Under the pieces are notes generated by a model that worked only from the letters and a program-made list of their open reading frames with translations, was not told where the DNA came from and did no database searches. A stretch of DNA of 64,000 bases from Woeseia oceani (GTDB taxonomy: Bacteria; Pseudomonadota; Gammaproteobacteria; Steroidobacterales; Woeseiaceae): assembly GCF_001677435.1 (NCBI RefSeq), contig NZ_CP016268.1, forward strand, positions 1,477,001-1,541,000, in the 5' to 3' direction. The translations under genes and the position numbers were made by a program. The first letter of the stretch is position 1. Each line of letters opens with the position of its first letter. Of this stretch, positions 21,544 to 29,982 are shown piece after piece.

Positions 21544-23028
21544 ATGATCAGAATACGCGTGTGGCCTGCGTTGCAGGCGCTTGTTTGTATACTCACCGCA
21601 GCAATGCCGGTGGACGCAGCAATGTTGGTCTCGCCCGGCAACTCCGTTTTACGTCACGACCTGAGGTTTCTTGACGACAGGGGCATCATTAGGATGCCAC
21701 TTTCGGCTTGGCCGATCAGTCAGGCCGATATCGAACGTGCACTGAAGGCTGTTGACGACGCTAGTCTGAGTGTCGCTGAGTTAGCGGCGATGAACCGAAT
21801 ACGCGACAGGTTACATTTTGAGCGCCGGGGTGCACGTGTCTCATACGGACTAAGCCTGGCCAGCAATCCGCGCGAGATTCGTGCGTTCGCCGACACGCCG
21901 CGCGACGAAAGCAATGCCGTTGTGGGTTTGGAATGGAGCGGTGAACGGGTTGCCGTCAGTCTTCAGGCTGGCTACGCGGCGAATCCTGTCGATGAGGACG
22001 AATACCGGTTGGACGATAGTTGGGTAGGTTTTTTGCTCGGCAACTGGATTTTTTCTGCAGGCTGGCAACAACGCTGGTGGGGACCTGGTCACGATGGCAG
22101 TTTAATCATGTCGACGAATGCCCGGCCAATGCCGGCTCTGTCAATGCAACGCAACAGTAGCGAGGCCTTCGACAATCGCTGGTTTGGCTGGATTGGCCCT
22201 TGGACGGCAAGCGTATTCATGGCTGGGCTGGACGACGAGAGGGGCATCAACGATGCTCTGTTATTTGGCTTTCGCTTTACGTTTCGGCCAACTGAAAACG
22301 TTGAGATTGGCCTTTCGCGCAGTGCACAATGGTGCGGTATCGGCAGGCCCTGCGACGGTAGTACATTGCTGGATTTGTTGGCAGGCAAGGATAATCGCGG
22401 CGTCAACGTAGGGCCCGAGGACGAACCCGGGAATCAGCTGGCCGGTATCGACATGCGCTGGCGCCTGCCAACGGAGCAACCACTAGCGGTCTATATGCAA
22501 TGGATCGCTGAGGATACCCGGCGCGGTGGGCCCGAGCTCGGCTCATGGTTGCGCTTGGCCGGCCTTGAATACCGCGGTAACGCGAGTAGCTGGCAGCACG
22601 TCAGTCATATCGAAATAGCCGAAACTAGTTGCCGTCGTGGCGGACTGGGCTTCAGCGACAACAATCCTGGTTGCGCCTATGAACACGGCATTTACCGAAG
22701 CGGCTATCGTTACCGAGGTCGTTCGATTGGTCACGGAGTGGATGGGGATGGATTAACGTACTCCCTCGGCACAACATTGTTACAATCCACGGATCGTTCG
22801 TGGGATGCAAAGATTCGTTACTCGGAGATCAATCGTCTCGGCGCAAATTCAGCAATGCATAGCATCAGCGCAACTGGGATTGAGCAGTTTGATCTGTTTA
22901 TCCGGCACAATAGGCAAATTTCCTCCGGCGAAATCAGTCTGGGGCTGGGTTGGCTTAAGCGAATTGATTCGATCGATCAGGGACGAGAAGATGACCTGCA
23001 AGCATTTTTGCAATGGCAATCGAACTAA
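21544..23028 (+). CDS. Wzi-family outer-membrane capsule assembly protein, copy 2
   Basis: Paralogue of the preceding gene, about 494 aa. The frame is open from 21517, overlapping copy 1. The ATG at 21544 gives a clean signal peptide ending near PVDAAM and is preferred. It shares LRHDLRFLDDRGII, RWWGPGHDGSLIMS, QWCGIGRPCD and YEHGIYRSGYRYRGRSIGHG with copy 1, so the pair arose by tandem duplication. The two probably act together or on different glycan ends. Confidence 0.82.
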   Translation: MIRIRVWPALQALVCILTAAMPVDAAMLVSPGNSVLRHDLRFLDDRGIIRMPLSAWPISQADIERALKAVDDASLSVAELAAMNRIRDRLHFERRGARVSYGLSLASNPREIRAFADTPRDESNAVVGLEWSGERVAVSLQAGYAANPVDEDEYRLDDSWVGFLLGNWIFSAGWQQRWWGPGHDGSLIMSTNARPMPALSMQRNSSEAFDNRWFGWIGPWTASVFMAGLDDERGINDALLFGFRFTFRPTENVEIGLSRSAQWCGIGRPCDGSTLLDLLAGKDNRGVNVGPEDEPGNQLAGIDMRWRLPTEQPLAVYMQWIAEDTRRGGPELGSWLRLAGLEYRGNASSWQHVSHIEIAETSCRRGGLGFSDNNPGCAYEHGIYRSGYRYRGRSIGHGVDGDGLTYSLGTTLLQSTDRSWDAKIRYSEINRLGANSAMHSISATGIEQFDLFIRHNRQISSGEISLGLGWLKRIDSIDQGREDDLQAFLQWQSN

Positions 23029-23210
23029 CGGACACAAAGCTGGGCAGAACAGACAATTGGTATTCGGGCAAGCCGCTTAGAGCGAGCCCGTGAACCGCTA
23101 ACAAGAAGGCAAAGGGGGCTCGGCGTTACTAAACGGGTAGGCAGGGACAGTTGCCGCTGATTTGGCGTGAGAGCCGACATCGGCAATGGCGAATCTTGGG
23201 AACGGACAAA

Positions 23211-25955
23211 ATGACAGGCAATACGAGATATTTGATTCACGGGCTAATTGGGATCGTGATGCTCGGTTGGCTTTGGGCTGCACCCGTTGTGGCTCAAGTC
23301 GTGAATATCACTCCGGAGCAACAACGCTTGCTCGACAGTTTGCCAGCGGCTCAGCGCGAGAGTGCTCTCCGCCAGTTGCGCCAGCTCCGGAGTGGTTCGT
23401 CCGACAAACAGAACGAAAGTACTGATGTAGAACAAGTACGCGCCGAGAAGTCACAGGGTGACGAAGGCGTGCTACGCACGGCAATGGACGGGCCGCTACG
23501 ATTTGTAGCTGGCGATACCGTCATAGTTGGTATTGACGACTCGCTGGTTGCGCGAACGGATTTCCGCGATGCTGAAGAGGAAATCGAATTTCGGGATCGC
23601 GTACAACGATTGCGCGACGGAAATCCTTATCAGCTTAATAGTCGCGGGCAACTGCAGCTGCCGGGCATAAGGGTGATCGGACTCGCCGGTCTGACCGAAG
23701 AGCAGGGTACACTGCGCTTGCAGGCAGAGCCTGTTCTCTCCGGCATGGAGATCAACATCACGCTGCTGCCATTGACGCCCATCGGAGAGCAGGCTCTCGA
23801 GCCTTTCGGTTACGAATTATTTTCCGGCGAGGTCGGGCAGAAGGGAGACGATACTCGTCGTATACCCGTACCGACGGACTACACCGTAGGTCCAGGCGAC
23901 AATGTCAGAATTCGGTTCTTCGGCAATCGAAATGCTGAGTACGACGTCCAAGTCGAGCGTGACGGCACAATTGTAATTCCGGAAATCGGACCAGTTGCGA
24001 TAGGCGGTCTGAGTTTTCTGGCAACTCGTCAGGCGGTAGAGAAAAGAGTTACCGAGCAGATGATCGGCACGCAAGTGAGTATTACACTTGGTGAGCTAAG
24101 AGCTGTGCAAGTTTTCCTGGTCGGGGATGTCAAGAAGCCGGGTTCCTATTCCGTTGGGGCATTGTCGACAATGACGACGGTACTGTCGACGGGTGGGGGC
24201 ATTGCAAGGCAGGGCTCGTTGCGCCGCATTGAGTTGAAGCGGGCCGGCAAAACTGTTGGTGAACTCGACGTTTATGATCTGTTGTTGAACGGAGATACTA
24301 GGCAAGATTTGCGTATTCAGGAAGGTGACGTAATTTTTGTGCCGCCGGTCGGGAAACGCGTAAAAATTGTAGGAGAGGTAAACAGACCGGCCATTTATGA
24401 GATGCACGATTCGGCGAGTGTTCAGGACGTGATCCGGATGGCTGGTGGCATGACCGCAGAGGCGGTGGCCACCGACATTACAATTGAACGAGTCGTGCCC
24501 GACAAAGGGCTGGTTACAATTGAGCCTGATCTCGATCGCACCGGCGGCAATGTGACCGCAGCGTTGGACGGTGACCTTATCCGAATTCCGACAGCGATAC
24601 GAGTCATTGACAAGGCCGTAACGGTTGTAGGAAACGTGCACTACCCTGTCTACGCTGAGTGGCGAAGCGGCTTGCGACTTTCCGACGTAATTCCAAGCGC
24701 AAGAATATTAAGGCCCAATAGTGACATTAACTATGTACTTATTCAGCGCGAACCGGTGCCAAATGTAGGTATGGACGCGTTATCGGCCGACCTTGAGAGT
24801 GCTTGGAAAAGCCCTGGCAGTGTTGCAGATCCACTATTGGAACCGCGTGATCGAATCTTCGTATTCGACTTGCAAGTCGGACGCGCCCACATCATGGGGC
24901 CGATACTGGAAGAAATGCAGTTACGTACGTCGCGTGATCGGAAGATGCGTGTGGTCACAATTGACGGCAGCGTAAATGCGCCAGGTGATGTGCCGCTTGA
25001 GCCGGGAATGCGAATTGCGGATCTGATCCGTGCGGGAGGTGGGTTGGCACAATCAGCCTATATAGAAGAAGCAGAGCTTACTCGATATGAACTGAATGAC
25101 GCTGGCGAACGCGAGGCCAGACTCATTTCTGTGGACTTGGCTGCGGCGCTGGCTGGAGAAACGGCGGCGAACTTGTTGCTGCAGCCGTTTGACTTCATGA
25201 ATATTCGTGAAACTCCGAACTGGACTAAACAATCCTTCATCGAGCTCAGGGGGGAGGTGCGTTTCCCAGGGCGCTACACAGTTAATAACGGCGAATCAAT
25301 TTCCGATATCCTTGAGCGTGCAGGTGGTCTTACGAGCCGAGCATTTCCAAGTGGCAGTGTGTTTACGCGTGAAAGCCTAAAGAAGCGAGAGCGAGATCAA
25401 ATACTCAAGCTCGCGTCCAGGATCGAGCTGGATCTGGCAAGCTTGTCATTGTCCGACTCGGGGCCCTCGAATGCCATTGGGGTCGGTCAGTCACTGCTGG
25501 GCCAGCTGCGTTCGACAGAGCCGACAGGTCGCTTGGTTATCGACTTGCCGAGTGTCACAGGGCGCGATCGATCCGCGGATATTCTGGTGGAGGATGGCGA
25601 TTTTCTGCTGGTACCCAGGCAGCCTCAAGAAGTAACCGTTATCGGGGAAGTGCAGTTTTCAACGTCCCACGTTTGGCAACCCGGCTACAACCGCGGCGAT
25701 TATCTGGCGCGTAGTGGAGGGATGACGAACAAAGCAGACGATAAGAGAATTTATATTGTCCGGGCAAATGGCGAAGTAATCTCAGGAAAGGAATCGAGGT
25801 TTTTTGCAGGCAGAGACCGGACCCAAATATTGGCAGGTGATACCATCGTGGTGCCACTCGATACCGAACGCGTGCGACCGTTGACCTTGTGGACAAGCGC
25901 GTCCCAAATTGTCTACAACCTTGCCATCGCGGCAACTGCAGTTTCGAGATTCTAG
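23211..25955 (+). CDS. Large polysaccharide export protein with six SLBB-like repeats (Wza-like)
   Basis: Periplasmic/outer-membrane exporter of the OPX group, 914 aa from the ATG at 23211. An upstream TTG frame from 23151 is less likely because a signal peptide (ending VVAQ) follows the ATG. A Poly_export domain begins at TVGPGDNVRIRFFGN. Six SLBB-like units then follow, each opening like VFLVGDVKKPGSY, VKIVGEVNRPAIY, VTVVGNVHYPVYA, VVTIDGSVNAPGD, FIELRGEVRFPGR and EVTVIGEVQFSTS. The C-terminus (QIVYNLAIAATAVSRF) ends in Phe. It is larger than E. coli Wza, which has two SLBB domains. It serves the capsule locus. Confidence 0.88.
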   Translation: MTGNTRYLIHGLIGIVMLGWLWAAPVVAQVVNITPEQQRLLDSLPAAQRESALRQLRQLRSGSSDKQNESTDVEQVRAEKSQGDEGVLRTAMDGPLRFVAGDTVIVGIDDSLVARTDFRDAEEEIEFRDRVQRLRDGNPYQLNSRGQLQLPGIRVIGLAGLTEEQGTLRLQAEPVLSGMEINITLLPLTPIGEQALEPFGYELFSGEVGQKGDDTRRIPVPTDYTVGPGDNVRIRFFGNRNAEYDVQVERDGTIVIPEIGPVAIGGLSFLATRQAVEKRVTEQMIGTQVSITLGELRAVQVFLVGDVKKPGSYSVGALSTMTTVLSTGGGIARQGSLRRIELKRAGKTVGELDVYDLLLNGDTRQDLRIQEGDVIFVPPVGKRVKIVGEVNRPAIYEMHDSASVQDVIRMAGGMTAEAVATDITIERVVPDKGLVTIEPDLDRTGGNVTAALDGDLIRIPTAIRVIDKAVTVVGNVHYPVYAEWRSGLRLSDVIPSARILRPNSDINYVLIQREPVPNVGMDALSADLESAWKSPGSVADPLLEPRDRIFVFDLQVGRAHIMGPILEEMQLRTSRDRKMRVVTIDGSVNAPGDVPLEPGMRIADLIRAGGGLAQSAYIEEAELTRYELNDAGEREARLISVDLAAALAGETAANLLLQPFDFMNIRETPNWTKQSFIELRGEVRFPGRYTVNNGESISDILERAGGLTSRAFPSGSVFTRESLKKRERDQILKLASRIELDLASLSLSDSGPSNAIGVGQSLLGQLRSTEPTGRLVIDLPSVTGRDRSADILVEDGDFLLVPRQPQEVTVIGEVQFSTSHVWQPGYNRGDYLARSGGMTNKADDKRIYIVRANGEVISGKESRFFAGRDRTQILAGDTIVVPLDTERVRPLTLWTSASQIVYNLAIAATAVSRF

Positions 25956-26010
25956 TCTTGACGAGGCTACGGATGCAGAGCGCGGCCTCTAAGAGGATCG
26001 GGAATCAGGA

Positions 26011-26955
26011 ATGGGTGCCAGTTTGAAGGATAAGGCAGATCAGTATGACGATGAAATTCGCCTCGGTGAATTGATTCAGGCTATCTGGGAGGGCAAATGG
26101 ATAGTGGGCTCGGTAACAGTGTTGTTTGCCGTTATGGCCGTCACCTATGCACTGCTATTGCCCAACATTTATCGAGCTGAAGCACTTCTTGCGCCAAATC
26201 GTGAAGAAGGCGCTGGCGGACTCGCAGCCCTTGCGGCGCAATATGGAGGCTTAGCAAGTCTGGCGGGAGTTAGTGTGACCGCGGGCAAAGGGGACAAGAC
26301 CGATTTGGCCATTGAGACTTTGCAATCGCGCAAGTTTATTGTTGATTTCATAGAGCGAAACGATTTGCTTGTACCGCTGATTGCCGGATCAGGTTGGGAC
26401 GAGAAAACCTCTGAATTGATAATCGATCAGGAAGTTTACGACTCATCACTCAGTGAGTGGGTTCGGGACGTAGGTTGGCCGAAGCAGACTGTACCTTCCA
26501 GCCAAGAAGCGTATAAGGCTTTTAAGGATCTGCTGTCCATCAGTGAGGACAAGAAGACAGGATTTATCCATGTATCTATTGAGCACTATTCGCCGCACGT
26601 GGCCAAACAATGGGTCGACAAGCTTGTCGAGGCTATCAATGCGGAAATAATGAATCGCGACGTCGCAGAAGCGGAGCGTGCCATAGATTACCTTCAGCAG
26701 CAGGTGCAATCGACATCTTTGTCGGAACTTCGGGCCGTATTCTTTCGACTGATTGAGGAGCAGTCAAAGACAGTCATGCTGGCAAATGTTTCGCCCGAGT
26801 ATGTATTCCGAACTATTGATCCAGCTATCGCTCCGGAATTGAAAGCATCACCAAAGCGTGCGGCGATTGCCATCGTCGGCACAATTCTAGGGGGCTTGAT
26901 TGGGCTGCTGCTGTTGCTGGTACGTAATATAGTCCGGACAGAAAGGACTGGCTGA
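26011..26955 (+). CDS. Wzz/chain-length determinant protein (polysaccharide co-polymerase)
   Basis: Inner-membrane protein that sets polymer length. It has 314 aa. TM1 lies at about 30-52 (after IQAIWEGKW), followed by a periplasmic coiled-coil-rich part, and TM2 at about 286-306. The proline/glycine-rich stretch before TM2 (KASPKRAAIAIVGTILGG) is typical. There is no cytoplasmic tyrosine kinase domain, so it is of the PCP-1 type. It is downstream of the SLBB exporter. Its stop overlaps the ATG of a 42-codon small ORF (TGATG). Confidence 0.85.
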   Translation: MGASLKDKADQYDDEIRLGELIQAIWEGKWIVGSVTVLFAVMAVTYALLLPNIYRAEALLAPNREEGAGGLAALAAQYGGLASLAGVSVTAGKGDKTDLAIETLQSRKFIVDFIERNDLLVPLIAGSGWDEKTSELIIDQEVYDSSLSEWVRDVGWPKQTVPSSQEAYKAFKDLLSISEDKKTGFIHVSIEHYSPHVAKQWVDKLVEAINAEIMNRDVAEAERAIDYLQQQVQSTSLSELRAVFFRLIEEQSKTVMLANVSPEYVFRTIDPAIAPELKASPKRAAIAIVGTILGGLIGLLLLLVRNIVRTERTG

Positions 26956-27083
26956 TGAACGGTATTCCTCGAATTACGAATGTCAGGACACGCGGCGGCT
27001 TCGACTCTCTTGTTCGGAAGCTGCAACTTTTAATTGCCGGACAGCAATGGTTGCACGGATTGCCCGCCAGGGCCGTGCTGTGA
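26955..27083 (+). CDS. Small ORF (42 aa) coupled to the wzz-like gene
   Basis: An ATG at 26955 overlaps the wzz-like stop by one base (TGATG) and opens 42 codons, ending at TGA 27081-27083. The peptide begins MNGIPRITNVRTRGG and is basic, with no transmembrane helix or motif that I recognise. It could be a translationally coupled small protein, a remnant of a lost gene, or chance. The following glycosyltransferase starts 19 nt later. Confidence 0.3.
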   Translation: MNGIPRITNVRTRGGFDSLVRKLQLLIAGQQWLHGLPARAVL

Positions 27084-27102
27084 CCTATTGCCGTACAATT
27101 TG

Positions 27103-27762
27103 ATGATCGAAAAGGTGTTCCACCAAATCTGGATAAATGACGAGCAGCCAGATCTGTCCGATGAAGCAAAACGCTTGCGTGATACCTGGATCGAAAAGCA
27201 CCCGTCCTGGGTTTACCGATTGTGGAATCTTGATAACCTGGATTTTGAACCTCGTTGCGCGGGTCTGCTGAAGCAGTGCCAACACCCTGCACAGATGGCT
27301 GACCTGCTGCGCATGGAAATTCTCCACAAGCACGGTGGTGTGTACTTCGATACAGACTTCGAATGTCTGAGGCCATTCGACGACATTTTGGAGGGCGTAG
27401 AGGACTTCACTTGTTCGGAAGATTCTGTGTATCTGTCAATTGGATTGCTCGGCGCTCGGCGCCAATCACCATTGTTTGAAAGTGTTATCAGGCAGTTTCC
27501 AGACAGACTTGGTCTCAAGCCAGTTAACGTTGAAACAGGGCCGGCGTTTTTCACGGGCTGCGTTTTGCGAGGCGGATTTAAGAATGACCTGACGGTGTTC
27601 CCCAGTCATTTGTTCTACCCGTTTAATTACCACACTCCCAATCGAGAGTCTGTCGATACAAGTAACAGCTACGCTGTCCATCACTACGCTGACTCTTGGA
27701 AAAAGCGCGTGCCTGATTGGCGCCGAGCTTTAAGCGTAGCGAAACGCATCCTGATCAGATAA
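27103..27762 (+). CDS. GT32-like glycosyltransferase with DXD motif
   Basis: Likely cytoplasmic sugar transferase of the OCH1/capsular polysaccharide synthesis type. It has 219 aa from the ATG at 27103. A TTG frame from 27034 adds 23 residues with no family match. The N-terminus IEKVFHQIWI, the QMADLLRMEILHKHGG segment and Asp83-x-Asp85 (YFDTDFE) define the family. The DXD binds metal and nucleotide sugar. Donor and acceptor are unknown. Confidence 0.83.
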   Translation: MIEKVFHQIWINDEQPDLSDEAKRLRDTWIEKHPSWVYRLWNLDNLDFEPRCAGLLKQCQHPAQMADLLRMEILHKHGGVYFDTDFECLRPFDDILEGVEDFTCSEDSVYLSIGLLGARRQSPLFESVIRQFPDRLGLKPVNVETGPAFFTGCVLRGGFKNDLTVFPSHLFYPFNYHTPNRESVDTSNSYAVHHYADSWKKRVPDWRRALSVAKRILIR

Positions 27763-27778
27763 TTCTGCGGATGGCAAT

Positions 27779-29227
27779 ATGAAAGGGGAGATGGTCAAGC
27801 GAACTTTCATATTCGCGTATTTCACTGTCGGGATTGCACAGCTCTGCGAAATCGGGTTCAACTTCCTTCTGTACACGACGTTTGCCGTCAATGTTGTAGG
27901 CGTCTACGCGTGGGCCGCAGCAGTAATCGTCTTCTTCAATATGACCGTCGACCTCGGCGTCGAACCTGTCCTGACGAGGAAGTTCGGCACCAGCCGCCCC
28001 TCGCTAAAAAACGCCTACATCGCGACTTACATTCCAAGGCTGCCGATCTTGCTGGTTGGGCTATCAGTCATAGTTTTTTTGTTCGCGCAGGATTATCTGG
28101 ATGCAGGCCGGTTTTGGTTGTTGCTGCTCATCGGCGGGCAGTCGATTTTCAACATGTCAGATGGCGTTTGCAAGGCATGGTTAAGGACCAATAGCCTGCA
28201 AACCCATGCAAATGCCATGGCGGCTGGTATTGGTGTACTTAAATTGCTCGCTATTCTTTTCCTGACACAAGGCGATAACGGTACAATTCTTGAGCTCATG
28301 GCTTTGCTGCTCGTCGTTAGGGCTTTGATTTCTGCGTCTGCATTCGCGACTGTTCAACGGCGAAGTCGTCGGACTGTGCAATCGGATGGAGAGTCACTGT
28401 CGCAATTGACTTGCGGCATGTTGAAGTCAGGCTTAGTAATAGGCGGGATTGGACTTCTAACTGCAGTTCAAAACCGATTCGACTGGTTATTGGTTTCCTA
28501 TTTTGTATCGACAAACGCGCTTGCAGGCTACTCGTTGGCAAATAAATTTTATGAGGTGTCGCAAGTGATTGTGGGCGCAAGCATGACGACAGTGTATCCG
28601 TGGCTGTGCCGATTCCGGGAAAGCTCGCCGACGCTGAATGTTATCTTGCGAATGGTAGTGGCGATCGGGGCTTTGATGGGTGTCCTTGGAGCTGCATGCG
28701 GACCATGGTTGATCGGAGTGCTATTTGGCGATAAGTACGCAGACGCGGAGTTTGCAGCCATGATTCTCATGGTAGCTGTTGGCCTGATGACATCAAGCGG
28801 CGTGTTTTATCAGGTGTTGCTGGCGAACGGTCTCGAGAGCAGTCTCTTGAGAGTAACTGCGGTGACTACGGTATTGCAGGCGATTTGTAACGTGCTCTTG
28901 ATTCAAGTTCTGGGCATAACCGGAGCGGCAATTGGAATGTTGTTGCTGGTTCTGATGACGACCAGTGGACTGTCTTATCTCGTGTTGAAGCGCCGTATCA
29001 TGGAGAGGAGCGCTGTTCTCAGGATACTGGTGTTTATAACGATCTATCTCGGGTTGGCAGGGGTTTTGGCGTTCTGGATGCCATCCACGCTGATCAGTGC
29101 AACTTTAGGCGGCACGTTGGTCGTGTTCGTCGGGTGGCAAGTGCTTTTCACCAGAGACGAGCAGAAACTGTTGATTGAGAAGGGCGGTGAAATAGTCTGC
29201 AGCTTCAATAGAGAAAACTTACATTAA
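27779..29227 (+). CDS. Wzx-like polysaccharide flippase
   Basis: Inner-membrane MOP-superfamily flippase that turns undecaprenyl-linked repeat units to the periplasmic face. It has 482 aa with about 12 or more hydrophobic helices throughout, and a polysaccharide-synthesis C-terminal domain after about 330. An alternative ATG at 27791 removes four residues. The only flippase seen in the capsule locus, it pairs with the Wzy-like gene. Family assignment rests on topology and context rather than a strict motif. Confidence 0.82.
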   Translation: MKGEMVKRTFIFAYFTVGIAQLCEIGFNFLLYTTFAVNVVGVYAWAAAVIVFFNMTVDLGVEPVLTRKFGTSRPSLKNAYIATYIPRLPILLVGLSVIVFLFAQDYLDAGRFWLLLLIGGQSIFNMSDGVCKAWLRTNSLQTHANAMAAGIGVLKLLAILFLTQGDNGTILELMALLLVVRALISASAFATVQRRSRRTVQSDGESLSQLTCGMLKSGLVIGGIGLLTAVQNRFDWLLVSYFVSTNALAGYSLANKFYEVSQVIVGASMTTVYPWLCRFRESSPTLNVILRMVVAIGALMGVLGAACGPWLIGVLFGDKYADAEFAAMILMVAVGLMTSSGVFYQVLLANGLESSLLRVTAVTTVLQAICNVLLIQVLGITGAAIGMLLLVLMTTSGLSYLVLKRRIMERSAVLRILVFITIYLGLAGVLAFWMPSTLISATLGGTLVVFVGWQVLFTRDEQKLLIEKGGEIVCSFNRENLH

Positions 29228-29247
29228 TCGAATTTGAGGGATGGTAA

Positions 29248-29946
29248 ATGAGGGAATATAAGGACCTTGAAGTACGAGCGGCACAAGGCCTGCACGAACA
29301 ATGTTTCGGGCTGTTTACTAAGTATGTCGACAAGGGCGCGACCGTAATTGACCTTGCAGCCGGCGCGGGTGCTTTCTCGGAAAGGTTACACGAGTACGGA
29401 TACAGCATTACGTCGAATGATATCGATCCGAAGACCTGGGAGCCGGCGCATATTCCGAAACTGTCGCTTGATCTCAATGCGCCGCTGGAGCCCTGTCTGG
29501 ATGAATCATCTTTTGATGCAGTAGTCGCCATGGAGATCATTGAGCACTTAGAAAATCCTTCTAAGCTGTTGCGCGATTGTTTGCGGTTGGTAAAGCCCGG
29601 AGGTACTGTACTATTGTCTACGCCGAACGTTCTTGATATTGATTCGCGTCTAATATACTTGCGTAGCGGTTTTGTCTTTCATGTGAGCCCGCAAAGTTTG
29701 GAAGCGACGGGCCACCGGACTATGCTTCCGCGATGGCTTCTGGAGGCATTTATTGACGAGACTGGACTTGAGATTGTTGAGATGCATTGGGGAGGGGCAG
29801 TCCCTCCGGCTAAAAATGGAGGCTTTATGCGGCGTCTTGGTTGGCGTTTGTTTAAACGGCTGACATCGAAATTTGTTCGCAACCCGAACCCGATCGAATT
29901 GCGTTCCAACTATCTCGTGTATGTCTTGCGAAAAAAGAATGGGTGA
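29248..29946 (+). CDS. Class I SAM-dependent methyltransferase
   Basis: Putative methyltransferase of 232 aa. SAM motif I is VIDLAAGAGAFSERL (about 32-46). The acidic ND-D of motif II (SNDIDP) follows, then FDAVVAMEIIEHLENP and the KPGGTVLLSTPN motif. It sits between the flippase and polymerase genes, so it may methylate a sugar of the repeat unit or cap the chain. The substrate is unknown. Confidence 0.82.
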   Translation: MREYKDLEVRAAQGLHEQCFGLFTKYVDKGATVIDLAAGAGAFSERLHEYGYSITSNDIDPKTWEPAHIPKLSLDLNAPLEPCLDESSFDAVVAMEIIEHLENPSKLLRDCLRLVKPGGTVLLSTPNVLDIDSRLIYLRSGFVFHVSPQSLEATGHRTMLPRWLLEAFIDETGLEIVEMHWGGAVPPAKNGGFMRRLGWRLFKRLTSKFVRNPNPIELRSNYLVYVLRKKNG

Positions 29947-29982
29947 ATTCACGCCTGGTCCCGGAGCAAGGAGGCCTCGGAC

